Source of the DNA: an uncultured Bacteroidales bacterium
GTDB lineage: Bacteria > Bacteroidota > Bacteroidia > Bacteroidales > Muribaculaceae
DNA length: 64,000 nt
Assembly: GCA_902776955.1 (NCBI GenBank)
Contig: CACYSG010000006.1
Span: forward strand, 1-64,000
Direction of reading: 5' to 3'
Of the stretch, positions 27,376 through 36,131 are shown piece after piece. The number at the start of each line of letters is the position of its first letter. Positions within the stretch are counted from its first letter, which is position 1. The position numbers and the translations under genes were made by a program. The notes below the pieces were generated by a model that made no database searches, was not told where the DNA came from, and saw only the letters and a list, made by a program, of their open reading frames with translations.

Positions 27376-28422
27376 CTAACTTGAAGCCTGCCGGGCAAAA
27401 GCCGAGAGGTTGTCCAAAATCAAGGTGCGCTTGCGGTCGGTCATGGCGGGAGCCCATGAATCGGTCAGGGCAAGCGCCTGGCGATAGAGGTCGTCACCGC
27501 CGGTCGCCGCATACATGAACGTCAGTTGCCAGGCACGCTGCGTATCGCTCTTGACACGCGTCAGGATTTCGCGGCAACGCGAGAGCCATTGGCCGACCTT
27601 TTCCCTGTCGCCCAGGGCCGCATAGCTCATCAGCATCAGCGTGGCGTGCTGACTCGCGATATTGACCGTTGCGGGCTTCAAGGCCTCAAAACGCCCTGTG
27701 AAAACCGACATCGCAGCCATATCCTCGGTCGTCAGGCCCTCGGTCGCGAGGTCGTTGTTTCCGGCCTGCTTGCGGTGGGCAAGCGCCTGGATGGCACGTG
27801 GCAGATGGGCCTCAAATTTGCGGTAAGGGTGGCGATTCCCTTTACCGAACTCCAGAATGCGAATGTACTGCGGGCCTATGCTCGGGGTAGCCACGAGGAA
27901 CAGATTGCCGACATTCATCAGCACCCTTCCGCCGTTGCGCCCCTGGCTGCACTGCAACACACCCTTCATCCCATCAAATTCGCCTCCGACGATTTCCACC
28001 CGGTCTCCCTCGTCGAGTTCGACCGACCCGACGGGATAGCACGGCAACTCGTTGGCATAGGCGCCGGCAATGGCCTTGAATGCGGCCATCTGGTCATCGT
28101 CAAGGGTCATGAAACGCCGTTCGCCACGACTATGGTCGGGATGCGGCAGGAGCCGCAACGACTCCACAATCGCCTTGATCTCGATGACATTGGAATAGGT
28201 GTCGTGCACAAACACATAGTTTCCCATGAGTTTCTTGCGACGAATCGCCGGCTTGCCGAACAAGGAGGACTGCTCCACGCAGGTGAGCATGAAATAGTCA
28301 ACGGGCTCTTTACCTTGTTGCTGCCTCAATGCCGAGATGGCACCGAACTGCCGTTCGATGCTCTTGATGCCGTCCTTGGCGCTGAGTATGTACCACCGTT
28401 TGGTCTCGTCCTCGTCCATCAT
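27376..28422 (-). CDS. UpxY-like NusG-family antiterminator with a long C-terminal helical extension
   Basis: The N-terminal half is a NusG-like NGN domain (KRWYILSAKDG at the start, KLMGNYVFVHD near 85) followed by a KOW motif (GDRVEIVGGEFDGMKGVL, about 139-156). UpxY proteins ride RNA polymerase and allow full transcription of the capsule operon they head, which fits its first place here. At 348 aa it is nearly twice the usual length. Residues of about 200-345 are extra and look like paired helices of TPR/ARM type (HATLMLMSYAALGDREKVGQ, AWQLTFMYAATGGDDLYRQA). No UpxZ-like inhibitor gene follows. Confidence 0.85.
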   Translation of the reverse strand: MMDEDETKRWYILSAKDGIKSIERQFGAISALRQQQGKEPVDYFMLTCVEQSSLFGKPAIRRKKLMGNYVFVHDTYSNVIEIKAIVESLRLLPHPDHSRGERRFMTLDDDQMAAFKAIAGAYANELPCYPVGSVELDEGDRVEIVGGEFDGMKGVLQCSQGRNGGRVLMNVGNLFLVATPSIGPQYIRILEFGKGNRHPYRKFEAHLPRAIQALAHRKQAGNNDLATEGLTTEDMAAMSVFTGRFEALKPATVNIASQHATLMLMSYAALGDREKVGQWLSRCREILTRVKSDTQRAWQLTFMYAATGGDDLYRQALALTDSWAPAMTDRKRTLILDNLSAFARQASS

Positions 28423-28544
28423 TCTATAAACAAGTCGTGACGAGGCATCTGCAATACCCTGTCACACAATAAACTGAGGCCATAAAGCAGCCAACTTGGG
28501 AAAAAGTATAACCCATTATCCTTTTCATTATTCTGTCATGATGC

Positions 28545-28619
28545 TGCTGCAAAACTCCACTTGACGCAGTTTCAATCGCCCGCTGGGCGGTTAAAAAATG
28601 AGACATCAGTTTTGCAACA
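28545..28619 (-). promoter_or_regulatory. Structured leader upstream of the UpxY-like gene
   Basis: Arms 28545-28556 and 28608-28619 pair over 12 bp with one G-U-type mismatch. Inside lies CGCCC-AGC-GGGCG (28577-28589). It falls in the predicted 200-nt untranslated leader between the promoter at 28635-28665 and the UpxY start, the place where UpxY-type factors are known to act. There is no T tract, so it is a regulatory structure more than a terminator. Confidence 0.5.
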
Positions 28620-28634
28620 CCGTCCCTGACGCAA

Positions 28635-28665
28635 CAAAATTAGTCACAGTGAGTGAATTGACAAA
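28635..28665 (-). promoter_or_regulatory. Promoter of the polysaccharide operon
   Basis: On the minus strand TTTG (28662-28665), 19 nt, TAATTTTG (28635-28642), a full match to the Bacteroidetes consensus. No inverted repeats of invertase type flank it, so the promoter does not look phase-variable. Confidence 0.7.
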
Positions 28666-28750
28666 ATATTTTAGGGAAATTTTTCCCAAGTTGGATGGCT
28701 TTCGTCCCAAAAGAGGATAGGAAGTACCTTATATTCAATAATTTAAACAA

Positions 28751-28786
28751 CTGTGGCCACATCGGATTATCCCGATGCAGCCACAG
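28751..28786 (-). terminator. Terminator after the first C10 protease gene
   Basis: CTGTGGC pairs with GCCACAG and, inside a 2x2 bulge, CATCGG pairs with CCGATG. On the minus strand TTGTTTAAATT follows. It ends the gene whose stop is at 28837. Confidence 0.65.
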
Positions 28787-28836
28787 CCATTAATGTTCAC
28801 AGGCGAGGGTTGTTGTGCCCATCGCCGTTAGTCGGC

Positions 28837-31266
28837 TCATCTAGAAGCCATCATGGTGATCAGCATGGTGATATCGGCCACATTGACCTCGCCATCGCCA
28901 GTCACATCGGCGGCTGCCGCGTCAATGCCAGTCATGTCACCTGTCAGCACGGCATTGATGAGCAGCGTCACGTCAGACACGTTCACCTCACCGTTGCCAT
29001 CGAGGTCACCGCTGCCAGCCTGGGTTCCCTCCTTGAGGACAACCTCCCTGTAGTTGCTCCACAGGCTCTCGGTACCGTTAACATAGTAAGCTTTCACGCG
29101 ATAGAGGTAGGACGTTGCGGGATTCAGGCCCGTCACGGTATAGCTCTTGGCGTCGGTGATGCCTTCAATGAGGCGTCCGTCGGCGTCGCCGGTCTCGGTC
29201 GGCATTCTGAATGAGAAGGGCTCGGGATCGGTAATCTCGCCACCGTAAATCTTGATGCTCTGAATCTCGGGATAGTAACCGGAGATGATCTTGATCTCGG
29301 CATGGCTACCCACCTCAAGGACGACGAGATAGGTTTGAACGTCCTTGGCCAGCACGAGAGTCTGGCTCTCGGCATCGGTCTTAACCGTCAGCGTGGTGTT
29401 ACTGCCACCGGTGTAGGCCTTGGCCTTGATGATGACGCTCACCTTATTATATCCGGTCACGTCGCAGTTGGGGTTGAGCACGTCGTTGCGATTGCACGAA
29501 ATGAAGCCACCATCCAGATAGAAGTGTTTACCATTGAATGTCCAGCCCTCGGGCAGGTAGTTTGCGGCATCATTAGCGTGGTTGACATTATCGTCGGGTA
29601 CATCGCTCCAATCGGCCTCGGTGAGCAGTGCCACATCGGGTTTGGTCAGCACCTCAAGCGAGTAGCTCACCACGTTCTCGTCGGGAGTCTGGTCGGTCCA
29701 GTCGGCACGGAACGAAGTTGCGGTCACCGATTCGCTGTCAACCATCTGCATTACCGGGCGGTAAAGCTCATAGACCGAGGTGCCGTGCAGCGTGATCACA
29801 AAGTCCTCGACATCCGGGGTGCTGCAGACGATGTTAGCGGTATAATCGCCTTCGGTCTGGGGAGCATAGGTCACGGTGATGGTCTGGGTCGTAGCGCCGT
29901 TCTCATCGGGGGTGACGGTACTCTGATCGAGGCTGAACACGCCATTCTCGTCGTTGAGCGTCAGCGTCACGTCACCAGCCAGGTTGCGGCCAGTGATCTT
30001 GAACGTTGAAGTGGCGGTCTTGTTCTTGAAGCACTCCATCGACAGTTCGCTCTTGTCAGCCTTGAGGCGCGGAGTCTTCAACGGCGGCTGGATACCGATA
30101 ACCATCTGCTGGTACTGGTTGAAAACCGAGCCACCACCATTGAAGGCATTCAAGGAATAGTAGTTGTTTGATGAGCCACTCCAACCGAAATTGATGTGGT
30201 ACTTGTTGCTACTGGCATCATAGCCGTCGACGTTGAAGGCGTGGCCGCCACCAAAGAGGCCGCCAGCAATAGCACAGAACACGATAGGACGCTCCTCAGA
30301 GAGTTCCTCCTGAATCAAGGCTGCCCACTCGGCGTCACTGTACAGGGTGGTACCGCCGCTATAGGAGCTCGTCTTCTTGACGACGCGCACCGTCTCCTCG
30401 TCGTAGCCGAAGAACTTGAACGCATTAGCAATCAGGATGACACTATCGGCATCGACACCGCTACCTACCGAGCTACTACCGTAGGCCATGTGCTCGGCCT
30501 GGCCGATATAGCGCATAAGCGTTGCCACGGCATTGGCCTGGGCGGTATTGTAATTGCCGCTATAGCTGTCGAGCATATTGTCCCAATCAAAGGTAACGGG
30601 AGGCAAGGCTGCCACGTTGACATAGGAAGAGCCACCCCACGATGAGGTGGACAACTCACACCTGTAGCTGGGAACTTCGGGAGTCTCGTAATCGGGATAC
30701 TTCCAGTAGTGGAAGACCATTGCAGCCGAGGTGGCGGGACAACCCGTCAAGCATTGTACATTATTGATTTTGCACATATTCCAGTAGGGAGCCTCCTGGT
30801 CCCACAGCGCGGTGAGCAGCGGGGGAACGCTAGCCGTGAGCAACGACGGAGCCGTCAGCGCGGGAGCCTCGACCAGATAGTTGGGATTGGCCTGAAGGTA
30901 CTCGATCTGCACCTTGTAGGTTTCCAACCATGCCTTCATGTTGCAGGGGATGGTGTTGATATCCAGGGGATAGTCGCCATAGCCCAGGATTTCCTCGGCG
31001 CGGTCATCACCCGACACGATCACGTAGCCATTCTCGGTATTGAAGATGTAATACACGGCTCTGTCCAGCATCTTGGAGTTCATCTCGACATGGGACAAAA
31101 CCAACTGACCCCTGATCGGGGCTGCCAAACGGCCGTTATACAGCTGTTGTTGAACAAACCGCTGTGCCTTTGCCTGGGCCGACACCATGTCAACAGGAGC
31201 AGCCGACAGTTGCAAGGCCGCAAACACTGTTGCGACACACAATAGTAAGACTTTTCTAATCATCAT
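28837..31266 (-). CDS. C10-family (streptopain-like) cysteine protease with Ig/FN3 modules and dockerin tail
   Basis: The roughly 809-aa protein has a signal peptide (about 1-22) and an N-terminal prodomain (HVEMNSKMLDRAVYYIFN, IVSGDDRAEEILGYGDYPLD) as in streptopain inhibitors. The catalytic domain has nucleophile Cys176 in LTGCPATSAAMVFHYW and His342 in GGGHAFNVDGYD. The later block is HINFGWSG, with Phe in place of the first Trp of the family WGWGG motif. An Ig-like domain (about 400-490), an FN3-like module (FRADWTDQTPDENVVSYSLE) and a jelly-roll-like domain follow, then a dockerin tail with DLDGNGEVNVSD and DVTGDGEVNVAD. The ATG at 31266 or 31263 is preferred over 31293, because the signal peptide begins there. 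A promoter lies at 31384-31413. Confidence 0.88.
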   Translation of the reverse strand: MMIRKVLLLCVATVFAALQLSAAPVDMVSAQAKAQRFVQQQLYNGRLAAPIRGQLVLSHVEMNSKMLDRAVYYIFNTENGYVIVSGDDRAEEILGYGDYPLDINTIPCNMKAWLETYKVQIEYLQANPNYLVEAPALTAPSLLTASVPPLLTALWDQEAPYWNMCKINNVQCLTGCPATSAAMVFHYWKYPDYETPEVPSYRCELSTSSWGGSSYVNVAALPPVTFDWDNMLDSYSGNYNTAQANAVATLMRYIGQAEHMAYGSSSVGSGVDADSVILIANAFKFFGYDEETVRVVKKTSSYSGGTTLYSDAEWAALIQEELSEERPIVFCAIAGGLFGGGHAFNVDGYDASSNKYHINFGWSGSSNNYYSLNAFNGGGSVFNQYQQMVIGIQPPLKTPRLKADKSELSMECFKNKTATSTFKITGRNLAGDVTLTLNDENGVFSLDQSTVTPDENGATTQTITVTYAPQTEGDYTANIVCSTPDVEDFVITLHGTSVYELYRPVMQMVDSESVTATSFRADWTDQTPDENVVSYSLEVLTKPDVALLTEADWSDVPDDNVNHANDAANYLPEGWTFNGKHFYLDGGFISCNRNDVLNPNCDVTGYNKVSVIIKAKAYTGGSNTTLTVKTDAESQTLVLAKDVQTYLVVLEVGSHAEIKIISGYYPEIQSIKIYGGEITDPEPFSFRMPTETGDADGRLIEGITDAKSYTVTGLNPATSYLYRVKAYYVNGTESLWSNYREVVLKEGTQAGSGDLDGNGEVNVSDVTLLINAVLTGDMTGIDAAAADVTGDGEVNVADITMLITMMASR

Positions 31267-31383
31267 TGAGCGAGTATTAATGTTGTTAAACAATTATTGT
31301 TAATGTTAATGTAATTACTTAGCTTCAGAGCTTAAATGAGGCGTGAAAACCATCAATCCCGATGGCACCTCCTTTAGAAAATG

Positions 31384-31413
31384 CAAATTTACACCATTTT
31401 CGGTAGAATCAAA
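31384..31413 (-). promoter_or_regulatory. Promoter of the first C10 protease gene
   Basis: On the minus strand TTTG (31410-31413), 18 nt, TAAATTTG (31384-31391). The leader would be about 115 nt. It indicates independent expression from the protease gene upstream. Confidence 0.55.
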
Positions 31414-31449
31414 ACATTTTTCTCAATAATTTTTGCAATAGCATACATT

Positions 31450-31532
31450 TTGACACCCGTTGTGCCTTCCCCATAGCGAGCGATTCATGCCAATGAATCA
31501 CACCCACGCAGGGGGGACACAACGGGTGTCAA
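31450..31532 (-). terminator. Large perfect inverted repeat, probable terminator
   Basis: Perfect 15-bp arms (31450-31464 and 31518-31532, TTGACACCCGTTGTG and complement) enclose a second dyad, GATTCAT-GCCA-ATGAATC. It starts 28 nt after the stop of the next protease gene at 31560. The size and symmetry exceed a simple terminator and could mark a small palindromic element. Confidence 0.5.
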
Positions 31533-31559
31533 GAATTTAAACCGCTATAGATGTATCGG

Positions 31560-33650
31560 TTAATTACTGTTCAGCACCTTGCTGATGAGCATCGTGACGT
31601 CGGTGATATTAATCACACCGTCATCGTTCATGTCGGCACAAATGTCGCATACTGCATCGTTAGCGTCATTCAATACCCTAGAGATCAGCAATGTGACATC
31701 CGTTACATTGATAATGCCGTCGTGGTTCACGTCACCCTCTTCATGGGTCTGTGTACTCTCGGCCAGGGTCACCATCTCGATATTGCTCCACTCGCTCTCA
31801 TTGCCAGTGGCGCTGACAGCCTTCACCCTGTAAGCATACTCGTCGGTCACAAGGCCCGTCACGGTATAGCGGGTCGCCTCGATGCCGGTGATGAGGCGAT
31901 AGGTATCGCCACCTTCCTCGACAGGAGCCTGGCGCATGCCGGCGCCCTCAACCGAGCTGTAGATATCCAGCTGGGTGATGACAAAGCGCTTGCCACCGGT
32001 CGTTGAGGCAAAGGTCACCTTCTGGCCCTCGGCCTCCTCACAATCCAGGACAATCGTGTAGGTAGCCTCGTTGCTGACGGTCAATTCGACGATCGAGTTG
32101 CCGCAAGAAACGCGCACGGGCACGTCGGTATCGGTGCTGTAGGGCTTCATCAGTGCCTTGACGGTCATCTTGCCGCCGCTCTGGGTCATGTCCACGCCCG
32201 GAGTCGTGAGGTAACCCGTCTTGCTGGAACCGATGCGCAATCCGCCCTTGGCCTCAAAGACATTACTGCCGGTCCAACCCTTGTTGGTGCAGTAGTTATC
32301 AATCTTTGAGATAGCGCTGTTATCATTGCTCTGGCAATAGGGGAAGGTCTCGGTAAAGACTTTCTCATAGACGCCTGTAGGCTCATCGCCGCCGGGCTTG
32401 TACACCTCGAGTGTATAGGTTGCGGCACCCTCGACGGCAGTCCACTGGGCAGTGAACGAGGTGAGGTTCACCTTGGTCGTGTCGGTGGGCTGCATGACGG
32501 GAGCATCCAGGGGTGCAGGAGGCTCAATACCCATCACCGCCAGTTGGCCAATGTTGTAGGTATAGCCCTGGTTGGAGAACGCGTTGAGCGCAAAGTGGCC
32601 GTTACCGGTGCCACTCCAGCCCCAGTTGATGTGGTAGTAGCCGGCGGCATCGATACCATCGACATTGAAGGCATGGCCATAGTAACCCTCATAGGCCGTG
32701 CTGTAGCCGTAGGCGCAATAGACAACAGGGCGACCGGCGGCGAGTTCTTCCTGGAGCATCACGTTCCAGTCGGCGTCGTTGATATAGACCGTCTCAACAT
32801 ACTGATTGTTGAGAAAACTCTTGTATACGATATGGGCATCACTGTAGCCGAACAGTTTGCAGGCTCTGAGGACATCATCCTCCCATGCCTGGCTGCCATC
32901 GTTGGCATAGTCCATTTCCTCGGCCTGGCCGATGTAGCGCATCAGCTGGGCAACGGCGGCCTTGCTGGCAGCCGGTGAGAAGATGGTGTACTCAGGCAGC
33001 ATGTTCTCCCAGTCAAAGGTGGCCGAAGGCAAGGGATCGAGGATGAAGCCCTTGGTCGCTGTCGTGTAGCCGGGGACAACGGGGGTGGGCTTGGTGGGAT
33101 ATTTCCACTTGTAGAACACCTGAGCCAGCGAGGTGGCGGCGCAACCGGTCTGCGAACGGCGGTCACCATCCATGGGGCACTGGCCATAATAGGGGTCACC
33201 CTGGTTCCACATGGCTTCGAGCATGGGTTCAATCACATTGACCGTGCGCGGAACCGATTTCTGGACAATGTAGTCGGGGTGCGCCTGCAGGAATTCCATC
33301 TGCTGCTTGTAGCAACCCAGCCAGAAGCGCATGTTCTCGGGCAGGCTGTTCATGTCGATGGGACGGTCGCCATAGCCCAGAATCTCCTGGGTGCGGTCAT
33401 CGCCCGAGACAATCACAAAACCGTCCGCCGAGTTGAAGACGTAATACACAGCGTAGTCCTGCAATTTGGAGTTCATCTCGGCATGGGTCAGCGTCAACTG
33501 CTTGGCGGCAGGAGCGCTGAACTTGCCCTTGACGGACTGCTGCATCACAAAACGCTCGGCCGCAGCCTTTGCCTCCTGCAGGCCCACAGGCGCTGCAGAT
33601 AACTGAAGAGCCGCAAACAGGATAGCGGCAAAAAACAAGATTTTTTTCAT
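31560..33650 (-). CDS. C10-family cysteine protease with dockerin tail, short form
   Basis: The 696-aa protein has a signal peptide (1-19), prodomain (TLTHAEMNSKLQDYAVYYVF), catalytic Cys170 in SQTGCAATSLAQVFYKW, His326 in GHAFNVDGIDAAGYY and the canonical INWGWSG. Unlike its neighbours it lacks the Ig-like module after the catalytic domain and passes directly to an FN3-like module (FTAQWTAVEGAATYTLEVYK), a jelly-roll-like domain, and a dockerin tail with DVNHDGIINVTD and DMNDDGVINITD. It lies 33 nt downstream of the next protease gene, so the two are probably cotranscribed. Confidence 0.9.
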   Translation of the reverse strand: MKKILFFAAILFAALQLSAAPVGLQEAKAAAERFVMQQSVKGKFSAPAAKQLTLTHAEMNSKLQDYAVYYVFNSADGFVIVSGDDRTQEILGYGDRPIDMNSLPENMRFWLGCYKQQMEFLQAHPDYIVQKSVPRTVNVIEPMLEAMWNQGDPYYGQCPMDGDRRSQTGCAATSLAQVFYKWKYPTKPTPVVPGYTTATKGFILDPLPSATFDWENMLPEYTIFSPAASKAAVAQLMRYIGQAEEMDYANDGSQAWEDDVLRACKLFGYSDAHIVYKSFLNNQYVETVYINDADWNVMLQEELAAGRPVVYCAYGYSTAYEGYYGHAFNVDGIDAAGYYHINWGWSGTGNGHFALNAFSNQGYTYNIGQLAVMGIEPPAPLDAPVMQPTDTTKVNLTSFTAQWTAVEGAATYTLEVYKPGGDEPTGVYEKVFTETFPYCQSNDNSAISKIDNYCTNKGWTGSNVFEAKGGLRIGSSKTGYLTTPGVDMTQSGGKMTVKALMKPYSTDTDVPVRVSCGNSIVELTVSNEATYTIVLDCEEAEGQKVTFASTTGGKRFVITQLDIYSSVEGAGMRQAPVEEGGDTYRLITGIEATRYTVTGLVTDEYAYRVKAVSATGNESEWSNIEMVTLAESTQTHEEGDVNHDGIINVTDVTLLISRVLNDANDAVCDICADMNDDGVINITDVTMLISKVLNSN

Positions 33651-33683
33651 AAACGATAATTGGTATTAATGGATAATAATAGG

Positions 33684-36038
33684 TTAGTTATTGTTAAGCA
33701 CCTTGGCGATGAGCAGGGTCACATCGGTGACATTAATCACGCCGTCACCGTTCATGTCGGCACAAATGTCACAGACCGCATCGTTAGAATCATTCAATAC
33801 CCTGGAAATCAACATGGTGACATCAGTAACATTGATAACACCGTCATGGTTCACGTCACCCTCCTCATGGCTTTGGCCACCCTCGGCCAGCGTCACCATC
33901 TCGACATTGCTCCACTCGCTCTCGGTGCCGTCGATATAAAGGGCTTTCACTTTATAGAGGAAGGAGCCTGCGGGAGTCAGGTCGGTGACAGTGTAGTTCT
34001 TTGTCCCGGTTATGCCCTCGATGAGGCGATAGTCGGCGCCATCGCCCTCGGTAGCAGTCTGGGTCGCATCACCGGCATAAATCTTGATATTCTTGATCAT
34101 GGGATAATAACCCGCCTCAAAGACGATTTGCTCGGTCTCGGCACAGTCAACAACGAGAGTCTTGGTCTCAAAGGCATACATGAATATCAGTTCGGTGGTG
34201 CCGGCACTGGTGGTGACCTCAAGTTCCGAGCCGGTGCCATAGAAGCCGTAGGCCTTGGCGTTTATCTCGATGGTCATCTTGTCATATCCCTTGAGGTTGA
34301 GGACATCGGTAATGATTTTATCCCTGTTGCGGATGCTCACGGAACCGCCCTCGAGGTTGAATTCCGAGCCGTTAAAGGTCCACCCCTCGGGCAGATAGTC
34401 GCTGGCATGAGATGCCTGGTTGGTCGGAGCCATCACGGGCAGTTCGCTGAAGTCGGCCTCCTCGAGCAGCGCGAACGCGGGCTTGGGACTCACCTCAAGC
34501 GTATAGCTGGCCACATTGCCGGCAGGGGTCGGGTCGGTCCAGTCGGCGCGGAACGAGGTAAGCGTCACCCTGTTCTCGTCAACGGGTTTCATCACGGGAG
34601 TATAGACCTCGAGTGGGGCCAATCCGTTCAAGGTGATGGTCACGGGAATCGTACCCTCACTGGTACACGTAATGGTGGCTGTGTTATTGCCCACAGCACG
34701 GGGCGAGTAAGTCACCGTGATGTCGGTGCCGTCCTCGGCCACGTCGCGATCCAGGCTAGTGGCATCGATACTGAACACGCCATCGGCATCATTGAGCGTC
34801 AAGGTCACATCATCAGTCAGGTTGGTACCCTTGAGCCTGAACGTCGCCGTAGCAGTCCGGTTGATGTAACACTGCAGGTCAAGGCTTGTGGGATAGGCCT
34901 GGAGACGGGGATTCTGATAATCCTCGGGCGGCTGGATGCCAATCACCATCTGCTGGCCAGATGCATAGGTATAATCCTTGTAGATGAACGCATTCATGGC
35001 AAAGTAACCGTTACCGCGTCCACTGTATCCCCAATTGACGTGATAGGTGTTGCTAGCGGCATCATAGCCGTCAACATTGAACGCATGGCCGGCACTCGAA
35101 TAGGTGTCATAGGCGCAATACACGATGGGGCGGCCCGCCGTGAGCTCCGCCTGAATCAGGGCGCCCCACTGCGTGTCGCTGTAGTTGGCATAACCCAGGT
35201 CATCGGTCTTGAACAGGAGCTGTGCATTCTGGTCATACTCAAAGAACTTGACGGCCCTGAGGACATCCTTGCCATAGGCACCGCTTCCCGAGATGGTATA
35301 GTCCATCTCCTCGGCCTGGCCGATGTAACGCATCAGGTGTGCCACCGCTGCGGCCTGCTCGTCGGTATAGTTGCCGCTGTAGTCATCCAGCATATTGGCC
35401 CAGTCAAAAATCGTGGGAGGCAACTCCTGGAGCGTGACATCATAGGATGGCGACAAGTAGGACGGCACGGCGGGCGTCTGCTGGCGGGGATATTTCCAGT
35501 AATGGAATACCATTGCCAGCGACGTGGCGGGGCAACCGGTGTAGCACGTGTCGGTGCCATAGACCGGACACTCGTTCCAGTAGGGAGCATCTTGGCTCCA
35601 GTTGGCACTAAGCAAGGGGGTTACCGTTTGACCTGCGCGCGACGGGGCTTCCACCTTGATGCCCGGATGGGCGTACAGGTACTCCATCTGGCGCTGGTAG
35701 AGCGAGAGCCAGTAGCGCATGTTTTGGGGCATGGCATTCAGATTGGTCATGGGGGCATCACCATAGGCCAGGATACTTGTTGCCCGGTCGTCGCCAGCGA
35801 CAATGACAAAGCCGGCATCGGTGTTAATGATGTAGTAGTCGGCCAGGGCGGCGTTGGCGGCGCTCACTTGGGAATGCGTCCATAACACGTGGGGCAATGC
35901 GGCGAGTTTGCGGCCAGTAGTGGCATGGCGTGAAAGGAAGTCGCGGGCGGTCGCTTGGGCGGTCGCCAGGTTCACCTCGGCTGCCATTGCTTGCAGGGTA
36001 CACAGCAACAGAGCCGCGATAAATAAAGTTTTCTTCAT
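33684..36038 (-). CDS. C10-family cysteine protease with Ig/FN3 modules and dockerin tail
   Basis: The 784-aa protein has a signal peptide (1-20), prodomain, Cys169 in CYTGCPATSLAMVFHYW and His318 in AGHAFNVDGYDAASNTY. The following block VNWGYSG keeps the first Trp but has Tyr at the second. An Ig-like domain (about 385-480, LKGTNLTDDVTLTLND), an FN3-like module (FRADWTDPTPAGNVASYTLE), a beta-sandwich (LPEGWTFNGSEFNLEGG) and the dockerin tail with DVNHDGVINVTD and DMNGDGVINVTD follow. It is the middle gene of a probable three-gene unit with the genes at 36132 and 31560. Confidence 0.9.
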   Translation of the reverse strand: MKKTLFIAALLLCTLQAMAAEVNLATAQATARDFLSRHATTGRKLAALPHVLWTHSQVSAANAALADYYIINTDAGFVIVAGDDRATSILAYGDAPMTNLNAMPQNMRYWLSLYQRQMEYLYAHPGIKVEAPSRAGQTVTPLLSANWSQDAPYWNECPVYGTDTCYTGCPATSLAMVFHYWKYPRQQTPAVPSYLSPSYDVTLQELPPTIFDWANMLDDYSGNYTDEQAAAVAHLMRYIGQAEEMDYTISGSGAYGKDVLRAVKFFEYDQNAQLLFKTDDLGYANYSDTQWGALIQAELTAGRPIVYCAYDTYSSAGHAFNVDGYDAASNTYHVNWGYSGRGNGYFAMNAFIYKDYTYASGQQMVIGIQPPEDYQNPRLQAYPTSLDLQCYINRTATATFRLKGTNLTDDVTLTLNDADGVFSIDATSLDRDVAEDGTDITVTYSPRAVGNNTATITCTSEGTIPVTITLNGLAPLEVYTPVMKPVDENRVTLTSFRADWTDPTPAGNVASYTLEVSPKPAFALLEEADFSELPVMAPTNQASHASDYLPEGWTFNGSEFNLEGGSVSIRNRDKIITDVLNLKGYDKMTIEINAKAYGFYGTGSELEVTTSAGTTELIFMYAFETKTLVVDCAETEQIVFEAGYYPMIKNIKIYAGDATQTATEGDGADYRLIEGITGTKNYTVTDLTPAGSFLYKVKALYIDGTESEWSNVEMVTLAEGGQSHEEGDVNHDGVINVTDVTMLISRVLNDSNDAVCDICADMNGDGVINVTDVTLLIAKVLNNN

Positions 36039-36065
36039 TATCAGTTACATTTCAATAGTTGTGAA

Positions 36066-36097
36066 CAGTAGAGACGCAAAGCTTTGCGCCTCTACTG
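36066..36097. repeat. GAGACGC palindrome between two protease genes
   Basis: A 16-bp dyad without loop, CAGTAGAGACGCAAAG and its complement with one mismatch, lies in the 93-nt spacer between the protease genes. It could act as an attenuator or RNA processing site in a shared transcript. Confidence 0.7.
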
Positions 36098-36131
36098 TAA
36101 CTAATTCATGATTACAAATTTCTAGACGAAA

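Noticed and set aside
28424-28606. A short leftward frame in the leader of the UpxY-like gene
   Set aside because: It covers the leader hairpins, has no ribosome-binding signal, and no protein features were seen.
28635-28665. Invertible (phase-variable) capsule promoter
   Set aside because: No flanking inverted repeats of recombinase type and no invertase gene are visible beside the promoter.
33660-35885. A 741-codon open frame opposite a C10 protease gene
   Set aside because: It is an antisense shadow caused by the base composition of the protease gene. It has no signal, no domain and overlaps a well-supported gene fully.
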